Shown here: piece by piece, positions 1-4,468 of the stretch
How the letters are laid out: each line of letters opens with the position of its first letter
Position numbering within the stretch: position 1 is the first letter of the stretch
Assembly (NCBI GenBank): GCA_002414125.1
Contig: DHYN01000070.1
Span: 386 to 6,147, forward strand
Length of the DNA stretch: 5,762 nt
DNA from: Ruminococcus sp. UBA5129
GTDB lineage: Bacteria; Bacillota; Clostridia; Oscillospirales; Ruminococcaceae
Reading direction: 5' to 3'
Made by a program: the position numbers and the translations under genes
Notes under the pieces: generated by a model
What the model was told of the DNA's origin: nothing
The model's database searches: none
Seen by the model: the letters and a program-made list of their open reading frames with translations, nothing else

Positions 1-22
1 TTTTTTCGGAAAGAGCGAATGA
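1..22. repeat. Inverted repeat arm at window edge (partner 288-309)
   Basis: Bases 1-22 are the exact reverse complement of bases 288-309, and the match ends at base 23. The partner arm lies in the end of fabZ and reads sensibly as its C-terminus. The edge arm instead replaces expected FabZ sequence. This looks like a fold-back or chimeric end made during amplification or assembly rather than a biological hairpin. Confidence 0.8.
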
Positions 23-329
23 TGACGGACATTTTCCGGGGAATCCTGTCGTTCCGGGCGTTATCCAGTGCGAGATACTTGCGCAGTCTGTATGCGTATG
101 CCTTCAGGACGAGGCTGAGAACTGCCTTACACTGTTTACGAGTCTCGATAAGGTAAAGTTCAGAAATATGGTAGTGCCGGGCGATACGTTCGAGACGGTC
201 TGCGAGATAACAAAGGTCAGAAAGCCGTTTTATTTCGCAAAGGGACAGGGTTTCGTTAACGGAAAGCTCTGCGTAAGCGCCGAATTTTCATTCGCTCTTT
301 CCGAAAAAAAGGATGAGAAGGGAGAATAA
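3..329 (+). CDS. fabZ: 3-hydroxyacyl-ACP dehydratase FabZ, 5'-truncated
   Basis: This is the C-terminal part of a FabZ hotdog-fold dehydratase, which removes water from 3-hydroxyacyl-ACP during type II fatty-acid elongation in the cytoplasm. An open frame enters from the left edge and stops at TAA 327-329. The family signature GHFPGNPVVPG starts at base 27 and contains the catalytic histidine. It is followed by VIQCEILAQ, whose glutamate matches the second catalytic residue. Later stretches (DKVKFRN, VVPGDTFE, and a final strand ending SFAL) match the rest of the fold. The N-terminal 40 or so residues are missing. Codons upstream of GHFPG (reading FSERANDD) do not look like FabZ, where a phenylalanine normally sits two residues before the glycine. 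They coincide with an inverted copy of bases 288-309, so bases 1-22 are probably not authentic. The gene lies 3 bases upstream of accD and is surely co-transcribed with it. FabA is unlikely in a Clostridia context. Confidence 0.9.
   Translation, partial: FSERANDDGHFPGNPVVPGVIQCEILAQSVCVCLQDEAENCLTLFTSLDKVKFRNMVVPGDTFETVCEITKVRKPFYFAKGQGFVNGKLCVSAEFSFALSEKKDEKGE
288..309. repeat. Inverted repeat arm inside fabZ 3' end
   Basis: This is the genuine-looking copy of the inverted repeat. It encodes SFALSEKK near the FabZ C-terminus and matches the reverse complement of bases 1-22 without mismatch. No role is inferred beyond being the probable source of the edge artefact. Confidence 0.8.
319..324 (+). 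promoter_or_regulatory. Ribosome binding site of accD
   Basis: AGGGAG lies 8 bases before ATG 333, inside the last codons of fabZ. This spacing favours ATG 333 over the TTG at 330-332, which directly follows the fabZ stop codon. Confidence 0.65.
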
Positions 330-332
330 TTG

Positions 333-1193
333 ATGAAGGTCAAAGACGTACTCAGCAGTCTCGGTTTTTTCGATCATTTCACTGAGAAGCGTACCTGCAA
401 GAAGTGCGGTACAGAGGAGAACTACGCGATCCTGAGAGCAAACAATATGATTTGCCCTCATTGCAACACATATATGAGAATGACAGCAGAGGAGCGTATC
501 GGACTCGTAGTTGATGCCGATACCTTCAAGGAAACGGATGCAGGACTCGAAAGCGGAAACCCCATTGATTTCCCCGATTATGCTATCAAGCTGAAGAGAG
601 CTAAGAAGGCGACCTCGCAGAATGAAGCAGTAATGTGCGGCACTGCGAAGATCGGCGGCAACAAATGTGCCGTTTTTGCAATGGATTCCACATTCATGAT
701 GGGAAGCATGGGCTCGATCGTCGGCGAGAAGATAACTCGTCTTTTCGAGAAGGCTATCACAGAGAACCTTCCCGTTATCGGCTTTACGACATCAGGCGGC
801 GCGAGAATGCAGGAGGGTATTTTCTCTCTCATGCAGATGGCAAAGATCAGCGGTGCCGTTAAGCGTCACAGTGATGCAGGCAACCTCTATATCACCGTGC
901 TCACCGACCCGACTACTGGCGGTGTTACCGCAAGCTTTGCTATGCAGGGCGACATTCTTATCTCCGAGCCGAAGGCTCTCATCGGATTTGCAGGTCAGCG
1001 AGTTATCGAGCAGACAACGGGTGAAAAGCTCCCCAAGGGCTTCCAGAGAGCCGAATTCATGCTTGAGCATGGTTTTATTGACATGATCGAGGAGCGCGGA
1101 AGACTTAAATATACCCTTACAACTCTCCTTAATATCCACTGCAAGAAGAAAAAAAATACCGATGAAAGGAGCAGGATGAAGAATGCTGAATGA
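333..1193 (+). CDS. accD: Acetyl-CoA carboxylase carboxyltransferase subunit beta (AccD)
   Basis: AccD pairs with AccA to form the carboxyltransferase that moves the carboxyl group from carboxybiotin to acetyl-CoA, giving malonyl-CoA for fatty-acid synthesis in the cytoplasm. The 286-residue protein has the family's N-terminal zinc ribbon with C22, C25, C41 and C44. A crotonase-fold domain follows, with SGGARMQEG (154-162), [17 protein letters not shown] (191-207) and [11 protein letters not shown]. Length is normal. ATG 333 is preferred to TTG 330 because of AGGGAG 8 bases upstream. The last 17 residues are a basic, lysine-rich tail encoded partly by a run of eight A (1149-1156). A sequencing slip there would alter only this tail. 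The stop overlaps the start of accA by 11 bases, which suggests translational coupling of two subunits needed in equal amounts. No promoter is visible, so expression should come from the fab operon upstream. Confidence 0.96.
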   Translation: MKVKDVLSSLGFFDHFTEKRTCKKCGTEENYAILRANNMICPHCNTYMRMTAEERIGLVVDADTFKETDAGLESGNPIDFPDYAIKLKRAKKATSQNEAVMCGTAKIGGNKCAVFAMDSTFMMGSMGSIVGEKITRLFEKAITENLPVIGFTTSGGARMQEGIFSLMQMAKISGAVKRHSDAGNLYITVLTDPTTGGVTASFAMQGDILISEPKALIGFAGQRVIEQTTGEKLPKGFQRAEFMLEHGFIDMIEERGRLKYTLTTLLNIHCKKKKNTDERSRMKNAE

Positions 1194-1977
1194 GAAAACA
1201 CCTTATGAGCGCGTTCAGGCGGCAAGAAGCAATTCGCGACCTATGGGCGGCTACTATATCAACAGAATGATCGACAGCTTCATCGAGCTTCACGGCGACA
1301 GGCGTTTCGGTGATGACGGAGCTATCGTTGCAGGTGTGGGATACCTTGATGAGATTCCTGTTACGGTTATCGGTATGGAGCGCGGTGACAGCATTGAGGA
1401 CAGAATGAAGCGTCATTTCGGAAGTCCCGCTCCCGAGGGATACCGAAAGGCGCTGAGACTTATGAAGCAGGCTGAGAAGTTCAATCGTCCGATCATCTGC
1501 TTTATCGGAAGTGCAGGAGCTTACTGTGGAATTGATGCTGAAAAGCGCGGACAGGGTGAAGCTATCGCAGAGAATCTCATGGAGATGATGGGGATAAAGG
1601 TTCCGATCATATCCGTTGTAGTAGGCGAAGGCGGAAGCGGCGGTGCGCTCGCACTTGGTGTATGCGATACAGCTATTATGCTCGAAAACTCGGTGTATTC
1701 GGTAATTTCACCCGAGGGCTGTGCAAGTATCCTCTGGAAAGACTCATCGAGAGCCCCCGATGCTGCCGAGGCGCTTAAGATCACTGCTGACGACCTCTAT
1801 AAATTCGGGATCGTAGAACACGTTGTCGATGAAGAGGGCAGAACGTATGAAGAGATATGCAGTTCACTCAAGCGCATCATCAAGGATGATCTCAATGAGA
1901 AGCTCAGACTCTCTCCGAGAGACCTCCTCAATCACAGATACAACAAGTTCCGTAAGATCGGACGCGTTGCAGAATAA
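1183..1977 (+). CDS. accA: Acetyl-CoA carboxylase carboxyltransferase subunit alpha (AccA)
   Basis: AccA is the partner of AccD in the carboxyltransferase of acetyl-CoA carboxylase. Its 264 residues cover the whole crotonase-like core but lack most of the extended N-terminus of the E. coli protein, as is common in Firmicutes. Recognisable stretches are [18 protein letters not shown] (34-51), [20 protein letters not shown] (84-103), [21 protein letters not shown] (starting at 112), the oxyanion-type glycine loop [11 protein letters not shown] (149-159) and [15 protein letters not shown] (173-187). At the first of the glycine loops the usual DTPGAYPG/DTSGAYPG reads GSAGAYCG, a mild variation. 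AAAGGAG (1165-1171) lies 11 bases before ATG 1183, and the start sits inside the end of accD. The frame ends in tandem stops TAA TAG (1975-1980), followed by a terminator, so accA is the last gene of the operon. AccB and AccC are not in this window. Confidence 0.96.
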   Translation: MLNEKTPYERVQAARSNSRPMGGYYINRMIDSFIELHGDRRFGDDGAIVAGVGYLDEIPVTVIGMERGDSIEDRMKRHFGSPAPEGYRKALRLMKQAEKFNRPIICFIGSAGAYCGIDAEKRGQGEAIAENLMEMMGIKVPIISVVVGEGGSGGALALGVCDTAIMLENSVYSVISPEGCASILWKDSSRAPDAAEALKITADDLYKFGIVEHVVDEEGRTYEEICSSLKRIIKDDLNEKLRLSPRDLLNHRYNKFRKIGRVAE

Positions 1978-1994
1978 TAGTAATTCGTTATGCG

Positions 1995-2020
1995 GAAGCT
2001 CCCGAATCGGGAGCTTCTTT
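1995..2020 (+). terminator. Intrinsic terminator after accA
   Basis: A perfect 10-base-pair stem (GAAGCTCCCG with CGGGAGCTTC) closes on a three-base AAT loop and is followed by TTT. The stem is strong but the T tract is short, so read-through is possible. It begins 18 bases after the accA stop and marks the end of the fab-acc operon. Confidence 0.8.
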
Positions 2021-2023
2021 AAT

Positions 2024-2043
2024 TGATCGGTTCTTACCGATCA
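2024..2043. promoter_or_regulatory. Perfect inverted repeat upstream of hsp20
   Basis: TGATCGGT, a four-base TCTT spacer and ACCGATCA form an 8-base-pair perfect inverted repeat 26 bases before the candidate -35 element of hsp20. It has no T tract on either strand. It could be an operator for a heat-shock or stress regulator, or a second hairpin helping the accA terminator. It is not the HrcA CIRCE sequence. Confidence 0.4.
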
Positions 2044-2068
2044 TCCAAAGTCCGATATAAAGTAGATT

Positions 2069-2097
2069 TTGACAGAATATGAATATTACTTTTCAAA
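2069..2097 (+). promoter_or_regulatory. Candidate promoter of hsp20
   Basis: A perfect TTGACA (2069-2074) lies 73 bases before the hsp20 ATG. At 17-base spacing the -10 hexamer is TTCAAA (2092-2097), which is a poor match. A better TAAAAT (2103-2108) is too far away at 28 bases. The AT-rich setting and the gene boundary make a promoter here likely, but its exact -10 is uncertain. Confidence 0.35.
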
Positions 2098-2141
2098 ACG
2101 CATAAAATAAAATCATAAAAAGCTTTTGGAGGTAATTAATT

Positions 2142-2570
2142 ATGATGTACGGAATGACACCTTTTACAAGAAACCCATTCAGTCTATTTAACGCTTTGGA
2201 CGATTTTGACAAGGACTTTTTCAACGGAAGCTTGACCATAAACAGCTACCGCACAGACATTCGTGATGCAGGCGACAAGTACATTATGGAATCCGAGCTT
2301 CCCGGTTTTGAGAAAGATGATATCAGACTTGATATAAACGGAGATTATTTGGTTATTTCCGCAGAGAAAAAGAACGAGCAGGAGGATAAAGCGGAAGATG
2401 GAAGATATATCCGTCGTGAACGCACGATAGGATCATACAAAAGGAGTTTCGGAATTTGCGATGTCAATTCCGAGGAAATTTCCGCCGAATACAAAAATGG
2501 GATCCTTAAGATCGAACTGCCAAAGAAAAAAGAGCGTGAAGCTATATCAAAAAGGCTTGAGATCAAGTGA
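2142..2570 (+). CDS. Small heat-shock protein, Hsp20/alpha-crystallin family
   Basis: This is a 142-residue ATP-independent holdase that binds unfolding proteins in the cytoplasm and usually forms large oligomers. A phenylalanine-rich N-terminal arm (about 1-36, with PFSLFNALDDFDKDFF) precedes an alpha-crystallin domain at about 38-128. That domain contains ESELPGFEKDDIRLDI and the family hallmark AEYKNGILKIELPK (115-128). The C-terminal tail KRLEIK provides an IxI-like anchor. Length is typical for bacterial Hsp20. A strong site, GGAGG at 2128-2132, lies 9 bases before ATG 2142. A second ATG follows directly at 2145, but its spacing of 12 is less favourable. The gene has its own terminator and appears monocistronic. 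It converges with the rubrerythrin gene, so the two stress genes are back to back but not co-transcribed. Names such as hsp18 or ibpA are not assigned, because the family is too uniform to separate by eye. Confidence 0.94.
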   Translation: MMYGMTPFTRNPFSLFNALDDFDKDFFNGSLTINSYRTDIRDAGDKYIMESELPGFEKDDIRLDINGDYLVISAEKKNEQEDKAEDGRYIRRERTIGSYKRSFGICDVNSEEISAEYKNGILKIELPKKKEREAISKRLEIK

Positions 2571-2601
2571 TATTCAATGACAATAAATTGTTTATACCAA
2601 T

Positions 2602-2642
2602 AAAAATCGGTGGGGAGCGTCAAAACTTCCTCACCGATTTTT
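2602..2642 (+). terminator. Intrinsic terminator after hsp20
   Basis: Bases 2602-2617 pair with 2627-2642 around a nine-base loop. The 16-pair stem has two G-U wobbles (2613 with 2631, 2617 with 2627) and ends in a run of five T. The wobbles are stable only when the plus strand is transcribed; the minus transcript would have C-A mismatches. An outer TACCAA (2595-2600) can also pair with TTGGTA (2641-2646). It may still catch leftward transcripts as a second barrier. Confidence 0.85.
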
Positions 2643-2649
2643 GGTATTT

Positions 2650-2686
2650 AAAAACCCGATACCGCGAGGATAACGCAGCATCGGGT
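2650..2686 (-). terminator. Intrinsic terminator of the rubrerythrin transcript
   Basis: On the minus strand, bases 2686-2674 pair with 2666-2654 through 13 pairs around the loop TTATCCT, followed by a run of five T (2654-2650). Two of the pairs are G-U wobbles on the minus transcript but A-C mismatches on the plus strand, which shows the hairpin is built for leftward transcription. It begins 22 bases after the rubrerythrin stop. Confidence 0.88.
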
Positions 2687-2707
2687 ATATAGTCAGTAAA
2701 GCCTGTC

Positions 2708-3259
2708 TTACTTGAAGTAGCGGTTGAGAAGTCCCTCGAAAGCCTTGCCGTGACGAGCCTCGTCCTTAGCCATTTCGTGAACTGTATCGTGGATAGCATC
2801 GAGGTTGAGTTCCTTAGCTCTCTTAGCGAGCTGGAGCTTGCCCTCTGTAGCGCCGTGCTCAGCGGCAACTCTCTTTTCGAGATTTTCCTTTGTTGAAGAA
2901 GAAACAACGTCGCCAAGAAGTTCAGCGAACTTAGCAGCGTGCTCAGCCTCTTCGTAAGCAGCCTTTTCCCAGTAGAGACCGATCTCGGGATAGCCCTCTC
3001 TGTGAGCGACTCTTGCCATAGCGAGATACATGCCTACCTCAGTGCACTCGCCTGAGAAATTAGCCTTGAGACCCTCGATGATCTCTGCATCTGAAACAGC
3101 CTTAGCGATGCCGACCTCGTGCTCGCAAGCGAAAACGAGCTTTTCGTCAGCTTCCTTCTCAATGAACTTTGAGCCGGGAACGCCGCACTGGGGGCACTTA
3201 TCGGGAGCGGAATCACCCTCGTGAACGTAACCGCAAACTGGACATACATACTTTTTCAT
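2708..3259 (-). CDS. Reverse rubrerythrin (N-terminal rubredoxin, C-terminal ferritin-like diiron domain)
   Basis: This is a 183-residue non-haem iron enzyme expected to reduce hydrogen peroxide, and in the reverse type also oxygen, with electrons from NADH via rubredoxin-type partners in the anaerobic cytoplasm. The rubredoxin domain comes first (CPVCG, C6 and C9; CPQCG, C22 and C25), the opposite of classical rubrerythrin. A four-helix diiron domain follows at about 57-183. Candidate ligands are E71 and/or E74 in FSGECTE, E104 with H107 in EEAEH, E134, and E167 with H170 in DEARH. In Clostridium acetobutylicum such proteins are PerR-controlled. No good PerR box is visible here, although a 12-base palindrome lies at 3287-3298. 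The start is set by AGGAGG (complement of 3269-3274), 9 bases upstream. A gap of 59 bases separates it from the NrdD-like gene on the same strand, so co-transcription is plausible. A dedicated terminator follows. Confidence 0.95.
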   Translation of the reverse strand: MKKYVCPVCGYVHEGDSAPDKCPQCGVPGSKFIEKEADEKLVFACEHEVGIAKAVSDAEIIEGLKANFSGECTEVGMYLAMARVAHREGYPEIGLYWEKAAYEEAEHAAKFAELLGDVVSSSTKENLEKRVAAEHGATEGKLQLAKRAKELNLDAIHDTVHEMAKDEARHGKAFEGLLNRYFK

Positions 3260-3286
3260 AATTTAAAACCTCCTGAAATAATATAA

Positions 3287-3298
3287 ATATTGCAATAT
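3287..3298. promoter_or_regulatory. Palindrome upstream of reverse rubrerythrin
   Basis: ATATTGCAATAT is a perfect 12-base palindrome lying 12 bases beyond the rubrerythrin ribosome binding site, in the 59-base gap after the NrdD-like gene. Copies of ATATAAAT flank and overlap it (3281-3288 and 3295-3302). The position suits an operator or promoter element for the oxygen-stress gene, but a palindrome this short in AT-rich DNA can arise by chance. Confidence 0.3.
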
Positions 3299-3318
3299 AA
3301 ATCCGGCATGAGCCGTCA

Positions 3319-3582
3319 TTATACAGAATGCTTGACACGATCCATTTCTTCGGCGCGCTTAGCGTTGTTGAAACGCTGGGTCGTGCCTACGAGATAGCCG
3401 GTAATACGTCTTATTCTGTCGAAAGGGACATCAGCAAAATCAAAACGCAGATCAGCAAATTCACCGTCGGGAGTGATGGTGAGAGCAGTGATCTCCCTGC
3501 CATGATATTTTTTTTTGCCGTATTCGATATATGCGTCGATCTCCTGCTGAGAAACGCCGCTGCCGTTAACATTAATTTTCAT
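3319..3582 (-). CDS. Stand-alone NrdD C-terminus-like protein with glycyl-radical-type motif
   Basis: This 87-residue protein resembles the very C-terminus of anaerobic (class III) ribonucleotide reductase NrdD. Residues 58-85 follow the pattern RRxxGYL, then RFNxxKxxEExxxRVKH, which in NrdD carries the radical-bearing glycine; here that position is G62. The first 55 residues are a predicted helix (about 11-26) and two strands (about 30-50) that I do not recognise. There is no ten-stranded barrel, no allosteric domain and no cysteine, so it lacks NrdD's zinc ribbon and cannot be a reductase alone. Short proteins like this are, from memory, often labelled anaerobic ribonucleoside-triphosphate reductase in Clostridia. 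A role as a replacement radical domain, as GrcA/YfiD does for pyruvate formate-lyase, is inference. ATG 3582 is chosen because GGAGG ends 8 bases before it; GTG 3591 overlaps that site. It sits just upstream of rubrerythrin on the same strand. Confidence 0.8.
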   Translation of the reverse strand: MKINVNGSGVSQQEIDAYIEYGKKKYHGREITALTITPDGEFADLRFDFADVPFDRIRRITGYLVGTTQRFNNAKRAEEMDRVKHSV

Positions 3583-3590
3583 GCATAGCA

Positions 3591-3595
3591 CCTCC
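3591..3595 (-). promoter_or_regulatory. Ribosome binding site of the NrdD-like gene
   Basis: On the minus strand GGAGG occupies 3595-3591, leaving 8 bases before ATG 3582. It rules out GTG 3591 as start, because that codon would share its first base with the binding site. The other ATG, at 3586, is out of frame. Confidence 0.8.
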
Positions 3596-3653
3596 GCAAA
3601 AACTGAAAGATACAGATAACGAGTCAGAAAAAAATTAAAGCTTTAAAAATGTC

Positions 3654-3682
3654 TTGACTTTTCTATGGATTAATTGTATCAT
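3654..3682 (+). promoter_or_regulatory. Promoter of the Crp/Fnr-family regulator gene
   Basis: TTGACT (3654-3659) and TATCAT (3677-3682) each match the sigma-70/SigA consensus at 5 of 6 positions with the ideal 17-base spacing. The predicted transcript start is near 3689, giving a leader of about 43 bases that contains the 3700-3715 palindrome and the ribosome binding site. Confidence 0.8.
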
Positions 3683-3699
3683 AAATATAGGAAAAAATC

Positions 3700-3715
3700 T
3701 GTTGCATATGCAACA
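3700..3715. promoter_or_regulatory. 16-base perfect palindrome, candidate autoregulatory operator
   Basis: TGTTGCATATGCAACA is perfectly self-complementary. It lies about 11-26 bases downstream of the predicted transcript start and 2 bases before GGAGG of the regulator gene. A dimeric Crp/Fnr protein binding here would block transcription, so negative autoregulation is the simplest reading. As RNA it could form a six-pair hairpin with an ATAT loop next to the ribosome binding site. Which protein binds it is not shown by the sequence. Confidence 0.6.
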
Positions 3716-3717
3716 TT

Positions 3718-3722
3718 GGAGG
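3718..3722 (+). promoter_or_regulatory. Ribosome binding site of the Crp/Fnr-family gene
   Basis: GGAGG lies 9 bases before ATG 3732 and fixes that codon as the start. The same frame stays open up to a TTG at 3654, but that codon is part of the -35 element. Confidence 0.85.
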
Positions 3723-3731
3723 AACTTTTTT

Positions 3732-4394
3732 ATGAAACCCGAAGAAAATATCCTTTTTCAGGGAATATGCAATGAGGACTGCATCAGGATGCTTGACTGT
3801 TTTAATGTAGAGTCCAAAAAATTCAGAACGGGAAGCTGCATCGCGGATTTCTCGAAGCCCAGTGACAAGGTCGGTATCATTCTCAGCGGTGAGGCTGTAA
3901 TGGTGAAATACGACATAAACGGGATTCGCACTATCATCGAAAAGCTCGGTGAACAGGGGATATTCGGTGAGCTGTTTACATTTTCGGGATCATCGCGCAA
4001 CAGCGTTCAGGTCATCTGCGAGACGGAGTGTACGGTGATGTTCGTGAGGTATTCCGAGCTTACAAAGCGCTGTGAAAAGGCGTGCAGATGTCATTCGACT
4101 GTGGTAGAGAATCTGATGATGCTTTTGTCGGAAAAGGCGATCTCACTGAGCGAGCGCATCGAAGTGCTCAGTCAAAGAACGATCGGCGATAAGCTTATAA
4201 GCTGCCTTCAGATAATCGAGGAGAAAACCCCTGTCGGACAGACTCCACAGATACCGTTCTCGACAACAGCTCTTTCAGACTACCTATGCGTGAACCGCAG
4301 CGCGCTTCAGCGTGAGATAGCAAAACTGAAAAAAGACGGTGTGCTGACGATATCAAAGCGTAAATTCAAGTTAAGTCACGCTTTGAATGATTGA
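3732..4394 (+). CDS. Crp/Fnr-family transcriptional regulator
   Basis: This 220-residue regulator has an N-terminal cyclic-nucleotide-binding-like beta-roll at about 10-125 (VGIILSGEAVMVKYDINGIRT, then GIFGELFTFSGSSRNSV around 76-92). A dimer helix follows at about 122-146, and a C-terminal Crp-type winged helix-turn-helix at about 149-216, with TTALSDYLCVNRSALQREI as recognition region. Length is normal. The phosphate-binding cassette lacks a clear Crp-like arginine-serine pair, so cAMP may not be the ligand. It is cysteine-rich: C13, C17, C23 and C36 near the N-terminus, plus C114, C118 and C120. This spacing is not that of E. coli FNR, so an iron-sulfur or thiol sensor is possible but unproven. 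It reads away from the NrdD-like/rubrerythrin pair across about 150 bases, suggesting it may control them and itself through the 3700-3715 palindrome. No terminator follows, so transcripts may run on into uppP. Confidence 0.92.
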   Translation: MKPEENILFQGICNEDCIRMLDCFNVESKKFRTGSCIADFSKPSDKVGIILSGEAVMVKYDINGIRTIIEKLGEQGIFGELFTFSGSSRNSVQVICETECTVMFVRYSELTKRCEKACRCHSTVVENLMMLLSEKAISLSERIEVLSQRTIGDKLISCLQIIEEKTPVGQTPQIPFSTTALSDYLCVNRSALQREIAKLKKDGVLTISKRKFKLSHALND

Positions 4395-4419
4395 CATTTG
4401 GTGTTTAATATGGTATAAT
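4391..4419 (+). promoter_or_regulatory. Perfect-consensus promoter of uppP operon
   Basis: TTGACA (4391-4396) and TATAAT (4414-4419) are both exact consensus hexamers with 17-base spacing, and a TG at 4411-4412 gives an extended -10. The -35 element contains the stop codon of the upstream regulator gene (4392-4394). The predicted start is near 4426, with a leader of about 43 bases. Strong constitutive expression is expected unless repressed. Confidence 0.92.
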
Positions 4420-4468
4420 CAATTATCATGTTTGCATATATTATGAGCACAGAGAAAGGGAAATTACA

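Noticed and set aside
330..332. TTG as the accD start
   Set aside because: ATG follows at once at 333 with better spacing to AGGGAG. The difference is only one residue.
1149..1156. Run of eight A in accD as a programmed frameshift joining accD to accA
   Set aside because: Both alternative frames reach stops almost at once (1163-1165 and 1177-1179), before the accA start, so no fusion could result.
1978..2141. CIRCE (HrcA) operator before hsp20
   Set aside because: Neither TTAGCACTC nor GAGTGCTAA is present. The only inverted repeat has a different sequence and spacing.
3287..3302. PerR box before reverse rubrerythrin
   Set aside because: Aligned to the 7-1-7 PerR consensus, the right half-site mismatches at most positions.
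3304..3315. CGGC-ATGA-GCCG hairpin between the NrdD-like gene and rubrerythrin as a terminator
   Set aside because: The stem has only four pairs and no proper T tract, so it is too weak to call.
3328..3588. Plus-strand open frame of 86 codons opposite the NrdD-like gene
   Set aside because: It lacks recognisable motifs and mirrors a minus-strand gene with clear family similarity and a strong ribosome binding site.
3583..3591. GTG 3591 as start of the NrdD-like gene
   Set aside because: It would overlap its own ribosome binding site. ATG 3582 has GGAGG at 8 bases.
3635..3646. TTAAAGCTTTAA palindrome, and the similar AAAAGCTTTT at 2118-2127
   Set aside because: Short AT-rich palindromes of 10-12 bases are expected by chance in a window of this size, and nothing else links the two sites.
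3654..3731. N-terminal extension of the Crp/Fnr protein from a TTG at 3654
   Set aside because: The TTG is part of the -35 element. The stretch contains the promoter and palindrome, while ATG 3732 has an ideal GGAGG site and gives a normal family length.
4395..4468. Terminator after the Crp/Fnr gene
   Set aside because: No stable hairpin with a T tract is visible; the stretch is taken up by the uppP promoter and leader.
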